This document shows, piece after piece, positions 1 through 11,617 of a DNA stretch of 64,000 nucleotides. Each line of letters starts with the position of its first letter. Positions within the stretch are counted from its first letter, which is position 1. The position numbers and the translations under genes are program-made. The stretch is from Diphasiastrum complanatum. Lineage: Eukaryota > Streptophyta > Lycopodiopsida > Lycopodiales > Lycopodiaceae. The notes under the pieces were generated by a model. It did not search any database and was not told the DNA's origin. It was given only the letters and a program-made list of their open reading frames with translations. Location of the stretch: positions 43,991,003 through 44,055,002 of the forward strand of contig CM055106.1 of the NCBI GenBank assembly GCA_029204225.1, given 5' to 3'.

Positions 1-139
1 CTGTTAAAAATTCACAATTCTAGCTTGACTAGGTTTGGTCATATGACTTGTAAATAGTTAGATGGTCATGATGTGGCTTGTCACACGTGCCAAATAGCAT
101 AGGATTCCATTCATAAGGATGTTCTCAAGTAGAATCAAG

Positions 140-675
140 TGTTAGAACCTTTGGAATGAGTCCAAATTATGCTTAGATACAAGAGAAAAGAATAGGAGCT
201 ATTTTTGGTAATTTTTGCATTGTTGAGGGATCTCCAAGATTCCAGCCCTAACTTGGTAGGGATGAAAGATCCACCAAAATTAGCATTAGGGATAGGTTTA
301 GGGCTACTCATACCTGCCCAAAACCGTGATGGATCATGTATATATAGGTGATGATATCTCACCAAAATCAATCAAGCAATTTCATGATTTTTCTCTCATA
401 ATGGTGCAATTGCTCTCTATGTTCATAATTGTTTGAGTACTTGTGATTACTAATGATTATAGGATTGAATGTAGGTCTGGTGTACAGTAATCAGACTGTG
501 GGAGGCCGTACTTTCACATGTGTGAAGCCTTCTTCAAGGATTTGGGCCATTTAGTGAGGTTCAAGCATATATTTTTGATGGATTTTGATGGTTCAACTTG
601 TGCTAATCTTATGAAATCATAATATATTGTTTCCTTTCAAGTGTTTTAGGATCCTTATTTGCTATAATTTTTACA
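140..675 (+). repeat. Probable 5' LTR of copia element 1
   Basis: The right edge is well supported: the sequence ends ...TTTTACA directly before a TGGTATCAGAGC primer site at 676. The left edge is a guess at the TGTTAGAACC starting at 140, which gives a 536-bp LTR with TG...CA ends. A TATATATAG box near 337-345 could be the LTR promoter. No matching 3' LTR was found downstream of the element's pol, so the left boundary could not be confirmed by comparison. Confidence 0.45.
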
Positions 676-687
676 TGGTATCAGAGC
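676..687 (+). other. Primer binding site, copia element 1
   Basis: TGGTATCAGAGC, complementary to plant initiator tRNA-Met, sits immediately 3' of the LTR end. About 800 bases of leader without a convincing ORF (688-1485) separate it from the gag start codon at 1486. Confidence 0.88.
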
Positions 688-1485
688 CTAAAGGCTGAAA
701 TGAGCTAATCCTTGGTTTTCATTCAATTTGATCACAATTTTTTAACTAAATCTTGTGTAGATTGGATCTTAGCATCTAGTATTGATTCTAGAACTCAAAG
801 TGAGTCAAATACATTGGAGATTGGTGTTGTGTGACTTCATTTGCAGGTGTTTAGGTCTCTAAAATCAGAGGCAAAGTTGAATTCAATTCACATTACCAAG
901 ATAGCAAGTTTTGCTTGCTCCAAGCATTGATTTCTAAGCGAGTTTTGGAGGTGATTTCATAGAGGAGGCTTTCTAGAATTCAAGGAGAGGGAAGATCAGA
1001 GTTTTGGGGACTCTTCAAGGATGTTCTAAGGTGTAGTGGACACCTCCTAAAGTGATTTAGGTTCAGTCCAACCATTGCTTGACTTATGCACCAAATTAGA
1101 TCAATTTTTCATCAATCTTGATCATTTTTTGCTTGTGATTGGATAGTAGATTGTGTTGCATCCTCATTAAGTTCCATTTAGATCTTTTACAAGTGATTTT
1201 GGAAGTATATTAGGTTTCTGAAATTCACTCTTGATCAGATCAATTGGAAGCTTTAATGTTCTTTATAGAAAGAGGGGCAATTCTACTAGTATTGTCTACT
1301 TCAATCAAGCAAGTGCATTGTTTCTAGTATTCTATGATTTGATTTTGTTAGAGATCATTCTTAGACATTTATAGGAAGTCTATTACTGATATTTTCAGGT
1401 CCCTAAGAAGTGGTATAAGGTAGACCTTCAATCAAATCAATAGAAGTAACCTTCATTTGTGTCAAGTCCTTGATTAGGAGACTAG

Positions 1486-4400
1486 ATGGCATCTATAAAT
1501 GCATATCTTTTGGATACTAATGAAAGGCTCAACAAAACTAACTATTCCATATGGAAATTTAGAATGGAATCCATCATGATCATGCAAGATCTGATGGAAA
1601 TTGTAAATGGTAAGGAGGGTGAACCTATTCATCCTCAAGAAAAAGCCAAATACATCAAGAGGTGCAATGTTGCACTACATTGCATAAAAATGAATGTTGC
1701 AAATGAACTCTTAAGAGAGGTAGGAGATTGCACTTCAGCTCAAGATGCTTGGGAGACTTTGCAAAAGGTCTATGAATCCAAGAACCAAACTAGAATGTTA
1801 GCTTTGAAGAATCAAATCTATAGAAGCTATCAAAAGAAAGGAGAGAGTGCACATACTTTTGTCCTAAGAGTAAAGGAATTGAACAAAGAGCTAGCCTTTA
1901 TAGGTGATCCTATCAAGGATGAAGAGCTTGTTCAACTCATATTGAATGGACTAAGCTTTGAATTTGACAATTTGGTTCAGGGATATGCAATTATGGGTAA
2001 GCTACCCATACTTGAAGAACTCCAAGGCACACTCATGGCCGAGGAATCAAGAAGGAGCCAAATGCAAGAGAGGGTGGATAGGCTTTCCATCCAAGGTGGA
2101 GAAAACCAAGCTCTATTCACCAAAGGAAAAGGCAAGTCCAAAGGAAAAGGATGCATTCAAGAAGTCTACAAATCTTGAGGATCAAGAAGGACCCTCAAAG
2201 GCATCTCCATCAACCACCAAAGTCAAGAAGGACAAATCAAAGGCGAAGTGCTACTATTGTAGCAAGATGGGGCATTATGCCTCGGAATGCTTCAAGAGGA
2301 AGCAAGATCAAAGCCAAGCCAACATGAGCAAAGAGGAGGAGGAGGAGAGTTAACATGAGGACTCTCTCATGATGTCCATATTTTCTTCAACAAGCTTCAA
2401 AGGAGAAGATCCTTGGTGGATTGACTCGGGTGCTAGTTCACACATGACTAGTAAAAGGGAGTTTTTCTCTTCTCTCTTATCTTATGATGGACCTATAAAG
2501 TCTATCTATACAGCAAATGATGAAGCTTGTAAGGTTGAAGGAGTTGGTAGCATTCCCCTTTGCTTAGGATCTTCCAAAAAGATCAACATAGAAGGTGTTT
2601 TGTACATTCCTACAATAACAAAGAATCTACTAAGCGTTGGCCAAATAGTAGACAATGGTTTCAATGTTGACTTTGCTTCAAATGAATGTTTCATCAAGAA
2701 GAAGGGTAAGATAGTGGCTAAGGGCACTAGACTTGGCAAACTTTATAAGTTGGATGCATTTGTGGATACTAATGTTGTCATGTTGGCCAAGAAGAGCAAG
2801 ATATCTACCTTTACTTTATGGCACAAAAGACTTGGACATGTCAACTCAGGTTCCATGGAGGCTGTGGGCAAGGAGGAGTATGCTTTAGGCCTACCAAGGT
2901 CTATTGGGAAGGAAGACAAGGTTTGTGAAGCTTTTGCCTTATCCAAGGCACATAAGAAGGTGTTTCCTAACTCCATCACAAAGTCATCTCATCCTCTTGA
3001 ACTCATACACTCGGATGTGCACATTGCTAGCACCAAATCTAATGGAGGTTCATCCATGTTTTTAACCTTCATTGATGACTACTCAAGATATTGTTGGGTG
3101 TTCTTACTTTCCTTCAAGTCTCAAGTATTTGATACTTTTGTAAAGTTCAAGTTGTTTGTGGAAAAGCATCATAATCATAGCATCAAGATTCTTAAAAGTG
3201 ACAATGGTGGAGATATCATCTCCAATGAGTTCAAGGCCTTTTGTGAGGAGGAAGGGATCAAGAAAGACTTACACTCCTCAACAAAATGTAGTTGTTGAAA
3301 GAAGGAATAGAACATTATGTGAATGTTCTAAGGCTTTAAGATTAGATGCTTGTTTGCCTAAATCCTTTTGGGGTGACTCTCTTGTATGTGCAAACTACTT
3401 GATGAATAGGGTGTCTTGCAAAGCAATTGAAGGCAAAAATCCTTATGAGATGTTGTATAAAAAGAAATCCAATCTTAATCACTTGAAAGTTTTTGGGTGT
3501 ATATGTTATCTGCATGTGCCATTGGAAACAAGAACCAAGGAGGATCCATCTTCCACAAGAGGGATCATGCTTGGATATGCAAGCTCAAGCAAGGGCTAAA
3601 AAGTCTATCTCCCATCCTTGAACAAATTTGTTGTTTCAAGGGATGTTATCTTCGATGAACATCATATGCATATGCTTGAAGAAGACTCAAGTGCTCCAAC
3701 AATCAAGAAGAAGATGGCCGAGGAGCAAGGTCTTGGTTTTGAGGAGGAGCTCATGGAGGAGCAAGCATCAAACCCACCTATCACACCAAGGAGATCTTCA
3801 AGGGCAAAAGTGGAGCCATCAAGGCTCACGTATCAAGGCAAAGGACAACAAGTTGAGGGTATCTCATCCACTTCTTATGCTTTATCTAGTTTTGAAGAAC
3901 CATCTAATGTTGAAGATGCATTGAACTCCAAAGAATGGTATAAAGCTATGTTGGATGAGTATGATGCCTTGATTGAGAATGAAACTTGGTTGCTTGTTGA
4001 GAGACCTCAAAGGAATGTAATAGGATGCAAGTGGGTCTTCAAGCTTAAGTTGAATGCAAATGGGAGTGTTAACAAACATAAAGCAAGATTAGTTGCAAAA
4101 GGTTATGCTCAAGAGAGAGGGATAGACTATGAGGAAACTTTTGCACCTATGGCCGAGATGGTCACAATAAGGCTAATCATTGCACTTCTATGTCAAATGG
4201 ATGTCTCTAATGCTTTCTTGAATGGTTTTTTGGAAGAGGATATCTATATGGAGTAGCCACAAGGGTTCATCAAGCATGGAATGGAGAACAAAGTATGCCA
4301 TCTCCAAAGAAGCATCTACGGCTTGAAGCAAGCCTCAAGATCTTGGAATTCAAGACTACATTGCTATCTTATTTCACTTTCTTTTGTTCAAAGTGAATAT

Positions 4401-4781
4401 GATCCCACTCTTTACATTAAGTTCGATGATGTTGGTATTGTACTTTTACTCATTTATGTAGATGACATCATCATTAGTGGAAATAGTGTTGATGGTATTG
4501 AAAAAATCAAGATAGATCTATCCTTAGAGTTCAAAATGGTAGACCTAGGGTGTCTTCACTTCATCTTAGGCATAGAGGTACTTAGAGGGTCTGATTTTAT
4601 CTTTATAAGTCAAGTAAACTATGCTCAAAGTCTTTTGAAGAAGTTTAAGATGGAAGTATGCAAAAGTGTTGACACACCAATGGAGCAAGATGTAAAAGTG
4701 CCAAACGAAGATGATGAAAGATCCTTCATGGACATCACTTTGTTTAGGCAACTTATAGGCTCCTTAATGTGGATGGACTAG
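1486..4781 (+). pseudogene. Ty1/copia gag-pol polyprotein, decayed and 3' truncated
   Basis: A retrotransposon polyprotein that once encoded capsid, protease, integrase and reverse transcriptase. Gag (1486 to ~2150) begins with a start resembling other copia gags (LNKTNYSIWKFRMESIM). A frame change near 2150 leads to a CCHC zinc knuckle (C-x2-C-x4-H-x4-C, from ~2249). A TAA at 2351-2353 follows, then the protease motif WWIDSGASSHM (~2410). The pre-integrase and integrase core follow (FIDDYSRY, SDNGG), with a frame change near 3265 before PQQNVVVERRNRT. In-frame stops lie at ~3597 and ~4254. The RT retains YVDD at 4455-4466. A short in-frame deletion is visible just before QMDVSNAFLNG. Homology ends at RQLIGSLM (~4775), so RNase H, the 3' LTR and the polypurine tract are missing. 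At least two frameshifts and three stops make it non-functional. Confidence 0.94.
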
Positions 4782-5189
4782 TCATTTTAGCATGATAAAT
4801 CTTGGTAATAGTAGCAAGTACATGTTTTGTGATCTTGATGAATGTGATTTTCACAGGACATGGAGACATCAGATTTCCTTCAAAGAGAAGCTTCAAGATC
4901 AAGGAGGAGCAAGTTTCAAGTTCATGCATCTTCACTCAACATGGAAGAAATCAAGTGCACAGGTGCAAGGAAGAATCAAGACTCTTCAATTCATCTTGGA
5001 GGAGATCAAGATCAAAGAAGTTATATCTTGGATATGGTGATAGATCATGTCATCATCTTTAGGGGCTCACTAGTCATCTTCTAGACCTGAATATATTCAT
5101 TTCTGATGTTAAGACCAGGTCTTAGAATTGTATATAGATACATTATTTTTTCCAAGGCTAGATTTGATGAGGAGCGTGAAAAATAGCCT
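4782..5189. other. Unannotated stretch after truncated copia pol
   Basis: Short open frames here overlap one another in several frames and match nothing I recognise. There is no RNase H signature and no copy of the 140-675 LTR, so this is probably unrelated sequence joined by deletion. Confidence 0.4.
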
Positions 5190-5568
5190 ACATTAGAGGA
5201 GTTCTAAATCCAAAAAAGACCCTTTATAAAAAAAAATTTATATTTTTTTTCAATTTTTTCTTACACATGGACCAATCAAAATACTCAAATTTGAAATCTA
5301 TGTAACATAACTTTTTGAGTCCACATTTTGATTCCACACTAAAAATGGCATAACTTTTTAGTGGTAAGTCCGAATTTAGCGGAGTTTGGTGCATTGGAAA
5401 GCGCTCAACAACGGCTTTCCAATGATATTTTATATGAGATACTTTTGAAGTACAATTAAAAAGTTATGGCAAGTCAAATGTATTAGTGTTATAATATTTC
5501 AAAAAGATAAACCACATCTTGCACAAATTGTTAAAGGGTCTTTTTGGAGCTCAAAACTCCTCTAATGT
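5190..5568. mobile_element. MITE copy 1 (379 bp, TIR element)
   Basis: The ends are inverted repeats of about 36 bp. The left starts ACATTAGAGGAGTT and the right ends AACTCCTCTAATGT, followed inward by AAAAAGACCCTTT and its complement. The interior is A/T-rich with no ORF and holds a short imperfect palindrome (GGAAAGCGC ... GGCTTTCC). A second copy of nearly equal length lies at 57813-58189. Small size, TIRs and lack of coding fit a non-autonomous DNA transposon. No clear target duplication is seen, so the superfamily is open. Confidence 0.8.
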
Positions 5569-6211
5569 TTTGGCAAATCTAGCCATGTAGAACTTTGTAA
5601 ATATTGTGTATAATTGGGTTCCACACATGGAAGCCAAGATGACACGTCGCAAACCACTCCTAATGTAGGTTAGGTCAAGTCAAGAGAGTTGGTCATGTCT
5701 ATTTGGTGGTCATCCCTACTTTATAGGACCTACACCTAAGTTTAAGGTGAAATTTCGGCCAGCTAGCTACCTACCAAGCTAGGATCTAGGCTAGGGTTTC
5801 ATTTTAGGGAAAAAAGAGTGAGTTAACTTCCTTATTACATGCTGGAAATCCACCTAACTTCAAGAAGGCAGTCGAATTTGCTATGTATTCCAAGCTCCCA
5901 TAGTAAGAAGATAGAATATTTTTGGAGCTCATTGGCAATCTCAAGCTAGTTCACTATGTACATTGAGTTTTTGTGATCCAAATGAAACCAAATCAATTTG
6001 TACTTGTTTCTTAGGTTGAAAGACATACTACAATATGTAGTACACATGTGTGGGCTCGGTTTTCAATGTCAATCAATGCTTTTGATCGTTAATGCTTGTT
6101 GTTTGTCAAATTGCCAATCTAGATCAACTTTTTTTGTGTCTAGTTTTTTGATAGATTGTTAAGCAAGCATCCAATCACTCTTGTGGATATTTTGTAGATC
6201 CATTTATGGTC
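5569..6211. other. No recognisable feature
   Basis: A/T-rich intergenic-type sequence. Just outside the MITE, GGCTAGATTTG (left) and its complement (right) extend a weak inverted similarity beyond the TIRs. No gene or further repeat was recognised. Confidence 0.5.
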
Positions 6212-6391
6212 CTAAAGTATAGTACTTTCACAAAAATTCCGTACTGCATGGGGCACAAACGGCCTAGGATTGTCCATTGGCGGCGGATCTATGTCAACAG
6301 GTTCGGGTAATATCTCGATTGGTACATCGACAAACTCTTCGAGTTCATGGAGATCCAGGGTGGATAATATCATTTTGGATTTCAGATGCAT
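6212..6391 (-). pseudogene. Short coding-like fragment, probably retroelement-derived
   Basis: A 59-codon minus-strand frame (ATG at 6391, TAG at 6212) has protein-like composition: an acidic, proline-rich middle (DLHELEEFVDVPIEILPEP, then a PPP run) and a proline-rich end. I do not recognise the family. It lies on the same strand as, and about 2 kb downstream of, the gypsy-type gag at 8.3-9.5 kb, so it may be a remnant of the same element. It could also be chance, because the frame has no partner elsewhere in the window. Confidence 0.3.
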
Positions 6392-6879
6392 ACAACGGGA
6401 TGGAATTAAGGACTATTTTTAGTATTTTCATCTTTTTGATGTTTCTAATCTTTCGGTGTCTAGGTGATCAGATGTTCGATCTAATTGATGCGATGATGAA
6501 TCTCAGATCAGGATCAAAACAAAAGTCGGACAGATGAACGCATGAAAGTGGATCCAAAAGGCAATCGGGAAAAATGAAAATATAGAAAAATACAAATGGG
6601 TTCTGACTGTGAAATATCAAGAAAATTTCTAGAATCTCTCTGATGGCGAGTTATATAGGATGAGTAATAGCATTATAACTCGTTGAGCTGTCCACTTGTT
6701 AAAAATGATGATAAGAACAATCTGTGAGAATAGCAAGTAATGGGGAACTGATGGCAAGTAATGGAGAACGATGACAAAAAATAAAAGTATAACTCGCCAG
6801 TCTCTCAGATGATAGATCCTTGTGTTTTCAGGCCACTATTCTGTTGGCGAGTAAAGGTTATCAGTCTGTGTTATCAGTC

Positions 6880-7430
6880 TCAAGGGGATGGACTCATCAT
6901 AAAAAATTTGGTGGTAGAAACAGTTTTGGATGGACGGTTTGGTAACGATGAGGAAACATGATGAAGGCTTGGTGACAAGGTGAAGGAACTGATAGTTCTA
7001 CAATTGCAGCCTTGGACGCTTGCAATGTCGAGCTTCGACCACCACTTGTTGGGTGAGGAGCTTGCTTTATTTGTAGGTTCATGGATGTCTTCGTCTTTCA
7101 TTTTCTGTAGCTCTTTCTTTTGATCCGTTACTTTTGGATCTCTTTGGGCTTCATAAGAGGGGATTCAACTATCATTACTCCAGAGAGTTTCTTTTGATCA
7201 AGATCGATCTGACTCATCTGTTGTTTCAGTTTTGTCCTTTCCTCTTCAGCTTCCTGAATCTTTCTTTTTATTTTCTTCTAGCTGCTTCGCCTGCTTTTGT
7301 AGGTCTTTTTTCGCTGAACAACCAATATAGGTGGTAGTTGGTCTCCCAAAATCTGTTGGTGGGGATGTTGTTTCTGGTGATTGTTCATGCTCAGGATTGG
7401 ATCCACGTGTGGAACACGTAATTGAAACTC
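6880..7430 (-). pseudogene. Degenerate coding-like stretch with coiled coil
   Basis: Read on the minus strand, adjacent frames form a charged, glutamine- and lysine-rich sequence interrupted by at least two frame changes. The clearest block (about 7130-7270) reads like a coiled coil (KIQEAEEERTKLKQQM) and is followed by SGVMIVESPLMKPKEIQK and a stop. The next frame starts MKDEDIHEPTNKASSS at 7101. It lies between the gag at 8.3-9.5 kb and the fragment at 6.2 kb on the same strand, suggesting an internal region of one old minus-strand retroelement. It contains no protease, RT or integrase motif. Confidence 0.3.
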
Positions 7431-8316
7431 GTTGAACATGTGACTGGACTAAAGATTGAACAAATTTTAGCTAAATTTGTTTTGATCTTGTTGTAGTTGA
7501 CTCAAAGAATAATATGGCAATGAGGTGCAGGAATCAACTCTAACTTGTCATGGATTTCTCATAGTTTTCAAAAATTTGAAACTACTGTACATGGTAATCT
7601 GAAGATGGATAGATGAATGAAAATGTGTTCTGGAGATGCTCTACAGAAGACTCTTGTGCAGTAGCTATTCCTCATGCAAAAATTAGTCACACAAAATAGG
7701 TGAAGAGAAACAAGGAAATAAACAAATGTTACAGATAGTGAGAACTGTATAGCACTTGTCAAACAAAACTTGCATTCATCAACATTGATAATGTACCTTG
7801 ATAGTTGCAATATTTCAGTGGTTTTGTAGAGTAATGTGACTTACTCTGACATGCCCTTGTCAAAACAAGACAGGGTTGGTGACACTAAACTCTACCATCA
7901 TTAATAGCAGATATAGCTTGAGATGCAGGTATTATTGAGGTACTATGTCCTGAGGACCTCTGTGAACAAGAGATTCAGAACCGAATCTCTATTTGGATTT
8001 CCGAATCCGAGAAATATTGTGTATTGGCACATTGGAAATGTTATCTGCATGTGGAAAGACAAATAGATTTGAGTTTGTAGAAGGGGAGAGAAACTATCAA
8101 TTCCCTGTGGAGGTTGCTTTTGGTTGGACATTGTGGTAGATGATGGAATATCATTTTCGCTTTTCTTTCAACAAGGACTCATTTCATATTAGTGTCTTCT
8201 TGCATTATGGAGCTGGTGTATTGGATGGTGATGTAGAAGTCTACAAGAAACTTCTCGATTGAGCAGCAGGTTTAACTATTGGCTGCTATGGTGCTCGTGT
8301 TGTTGTCATGAGGATC
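7431..8316. other. No recognisable gene; presumed interior of minus-strand gypsy-like element
   Basis: Only short unsupported frames occur. On the minus strand the sequence follows the gag stop, where a protease (D-T/S-G) would be expected, but none was seen. Confidence 0.4.
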
Positions 8317-9533
8317 CTATTGTGATTCATAACTGACGTGACGGGCAGGTAGGATCTTAGTTGGTTGTTTTGGACAGTCTTTGAAACTATGTTTTCGGAT
8401 ACAGTCGAGACACTCAGCATGGTACTGGGTCTTAACTGGACAATCAAACATGAAGTGGCCGGTTTCACCACAGATGAAACATCTGGTGTGCAGTGGCCCT
8501 TGTATGATTGCATAGCCATCTTGTATGGCTAATGGGTCTGGACTTTCTGATGGATAGTCAGGATAAGGCAAGACATTTCCAGATTGGGATGGGTTTTCTT
8601 CATATTGTTGAATTGTATGTGCTTGGATAGGTTGATATGAAGGACAAGCATCAACAGGATGCGTAGTCCGACAGTGTGGGCACCATATTGTTTTTTGTCT
8701 ATAAGGTACCTGTGTAGGGTTTGACTGACCAGGCATACTGCTTTGGATAGACTTCAGGGTAGCTTGAAACTCATTGGTGAGTTTCTCCATCTGTAGTTGA
8801 TGTTGCTTACTAAGCAACTCCAACTGGGATTTCCAAAGTTGATCTCGGGTGTCCTCGATCGGCTTTGACTCATGGACAGGAGCACGTGGTGCTCGCATTT
8901 CCCTGGATTCGTCAACATCTGATCCTTCGTCTTCTTCCTTGATGGCATCAGACATAGCTAACTTTAGGCTCGTATATTCGTCATTGGATTTAAGCTCACG
9001 TCTAATCCATCTTGCAAGGCCGACTAAGAACCAGATGATGAGCATCTGTTCGGAGGGCTGTTCTTGTACTTGACTTGTGAGGTGTTTGAAATGCTCGATA
9101 TAGTCTTGTATGCATTCATCTTTTGTCATCTTGATGTTACTTAATTTGACAAAAGGGCTCTCTACCAAGCGAAAGGGCTTAAAATGCTTGATAAAGGACT
9201 CTTTCAAAATTGACCAGTTTGTCTTTTTGTCACAATCAAGGTTGAAAAACCAATCACGTGCTTTAGCGATCATGGTCATCGAAAACAATTGGACCATAGC
9301 ATTGGGGGATGTTTCGCCATATACATCACATGCATTCTCAAATATTTGCAAAAATCTTTGAGGGTCTGAACTACCATCAAACTTTGGTAGACCTAGCTTG
9401 GGTGTACGTCTTTCAAGATGAGCTCCGTGGGTAGCAGAAATTCCATTAGTGTTGGTTCTGACCTGGGAGGGGTCAGCGCCATAAAAACGGGGTCATGCGC
9501 ATGAAGACTCGGCTCTATCAGGTTCTTGTCCAT
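8317..9533 (-). pseudogene. Ty3/gypsy-type gag with CCHC zinc knuckle
   Basis: The frame open on the minus strand from ~9497 to 8317 encodes a retrotransposon-type capsid. Upstream of the first internal Met (9351) the same frame already reads KFDGSSDPQRFLQIFENAC, a typical gag N-terminal motif. ARDWFFNLD and TNWSILKESFIKHF follow, as in the retrotransposon-gag domain. The C-terminal part has a first Cys/His motif (CPHCRTTHPVDAC) and a true knuckle (CFICGETGHFMFDC). The frame has no Met upstream. An ATG at 9533 opens the neighbouring frame and runs about 45 codons before a stop, so a frameshift near 9490 probably separated the start from the body. No pol follows, and the element is at best non-autonomous. 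The 5' LTR and PBS of the same strand lie at 11.6-12.8 kb. Confidence 0.85.
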
Positions 9534-9759
9534 TCAACGGATTTGTGGATGGCTCTTGGAGTTCGGTTCTCATTCGGTAGAACCTATGACGTCTGATTTG
9601 TTCAGCTTCAGAGGACCTGATCTCATATGGATAATCGTCTGGGACTTCAAGATTGTTTTGTTGGTCCATTGGGTACCCGTGAGTTCTTTTTTATTGTGGT
9701 TTGAATAATCTGAGTTTTTTGTGTTTTTGTAAGTTTTTTTTTTTTTTGTGGTCCCTACA

Positions 9760-10712
9760 ATTTACAGTTTACGGTTACGGTGGATTGCGGTTTGCGGTTG
9801 CGTGGGGTGTGGGTGATTGCGTTCGGTGGCGGCTGGATGCGTGTCTGTTGCGATTGTAACGTGCGGTTTCAACGGGTGATGGTGGACAATAGCGTTATGT
9901 AGTGTGTTGGGGTCAGTTATGATCGGGTGCGGTTTAGATAGTTGTCGTGTGAATTCGATGTCGACGGGTGGGCGCGGGTTGTGATCTGGTGATGTGTGTT
10001 GCAGTTGTAGATTGTGGAATGCGTTTTTCACGGGTCAATGGTGGAGGCAGTCGGTGTGCATTGGGAATGTGATTCAAGGACGAATGTGGGTATGGTGCGA
10101 GTGTTTGCGGCGCAACAACGGATGTGGTTGTGGTACGGGGCAATGTGTTAGTAACGGTTCAAGCATGGACGTGGTTAGAAGGTGGCCTGCTTCATCCAGG
10201 AAGATGAGGGATATGTGGCCGGGTGGGGATTGTCACTACGATTCAAGGACAGGGCAGTTGGTATGGGGGTGTTAGCGATAGCTGGTGTGCGGGTATTTGC
10301 GGTTTCTACGGGTGAGTATGATAGCTTGGATGCGGTTGAATGCGATAGAATGGTGGATGGATGTGGAAGGCGGTGTAGTTGCGATTGAAGGGCGGGCTAT
10401 TGCGGTGCAGATGAATGGAGTGATGAGGGGGTCAGGATGCTGATGATTGTGGTTGAATACGATAGTGTGAGGCACGTTGTAGTTGCTGTGGTTTACGATG
10501 GTGCAGCTGGCAGTGTGTGTGGGTGAATACGATGGGTGTGGTATGGTTGGTTGTGGTGGTGTTGCGATGGATTTGCGACTGCAGACTACGGATGAATGCG
10601 GTTTGCTATGATTCAAGGGTGAATGGAGGTGGGGTGTGATGTCTGTTGTACTCGTTAGTTGTGATGGTCGTTTGAAAGTTCTGTGGCTGGCGTGGATGTG
10701 GTCCGGCTGAGA
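9760..10712. repeat. G/T-skewed low-complexity leader of gypsy-like element
   Basis: The plus strand is strongly enriched in G and T, with recurring GCGGTT, GTGGTTG and GGATGTGG words and few A or C runs. Open frames on both strands here are composition artefacts. It lies between the PBS (11.6 kb) and gag (9.5 kb) of a minus-strand element and so would be its 5' leader. Confidence 0.55.
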
Positions 10713-11255
10713 TTGTGACAGACCCCCTTCGATCGAGATCTGATGAATGGCTCAGGCTCCGGTTGGGATACGAACGCTGGACTCCGGCTCCGGTCGAGAT
10801 TTGAGCGGGCACATCGGTCGAGATTCCAGTGAGCGCTCCGGTCAAAATCTCAACGGGATGCTCTGGTTGAGATTTCAGAGAAACGCCTCCAATTGAGATT
10901 TGATAGATGGCTCCAGTTGAGATTTGACAAATGGGCTCCGGTTGAAATTTGATAGATGGCTTCGGTTGAGATTTGATAGATGGCTCTGGTTGAGATTTGA
11001 TAAATGGGCTCCGGTTGAGATTTGATAGATGGCTCCGGTTCAGATTTGACAAATGGGCTCCGGTTGAGATTTGACAAATGGGCTTCATTTGAAATTTGAT
11101 AGATGGCCTCCGGTTGAGATTTGACAAATGGGCTCCGGTTGAGATATGAGTGAGGCCTCCGGTTGAGATTCCAGGTGTGCCTCCGGTTGAGATTTAAGTG
11201 AGGCCTTCGGTTGAGAATTGATTTTGGCCATCTGCTCCGGTCAAGATTTGAGCAT
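10713..11255 (-). repeat. ~24-26 bp minisatellite (CTCCGGTTGAGATTTGA core)
   Basis: At least fifteen diverged tandem units share CTCCGGTTGAGATTTGA followed by CAAATGGG or TAGATGG. The best-conserved units lie at about 10900-11150. The long apparent minus-strand frames reading SNLNRSPF and KSQPEPIYQIS repeats are translations of this array, not a protein gene. It lies in the leader of the minus-strand gypsy-like element. Confidence 0.8.
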
Positions 11256-11601
11256 GAGGGAACGGAAGGAGCGTTAAGGCATGGCATGCGGTTTCGAATG
11301 ATGGAAGATGGGAGGTGGTGTAATGTCGATGGTATGTGGTAGACTACGAGGTTATCGTTGCAGGTCGAAGGTGGTGGATTGCGATCTAATGCGGTGTGGT
11401 GCCGTTATTATGGAAGGCAGGCGCAATAGGGTGTGGTTGTGATGGATTGTGGTCTACGACTGTGGATGGAAGTCGACACAATGGTGTAATGATGGTGTTT
11501 CATAATGCGGATGCTTTGTTGAAAGAATTGGAATGTTGTTGCAGGGATCTGAGCGTGGACAAAGTTGTGGGTTTCTGATGTAGAAGGTGTTGGAGTTCAA
11601 T
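11256..11601. other. G/T-rich leader, no gene
   Basis: Continuation of the skewed leader between the minisatellite and the primer site. No ORF of substance. Confidence 0.5.
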
Positions 11602-11615
11602 GGGCAATGGTGCCA
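11602..11615 (-). other. Primer binding site, gypsy-like element
   Basis: On the minus strand the sequence TGGCACCATTGCCC begins two bases inside the LTR end. It resembles the TGGCGCCGTTGCC-type primer sites of plant gypsy elements, with substitutions. Its position next to the LTR terminus ...CTGTCAACA and upstream of a same-strand gag supports the call. Confidence 0.65.
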
Positions 11616-11617
11616 AA

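Noticed and set aside
9762-10616. His/Thr/Pro-rich frames on the minus strand and Gly/Trp/Cys-rich frames on the plus strand
   Set aside because: They are translations of a G/T-skewed low-complexity leader; no domain and no conserved start context.
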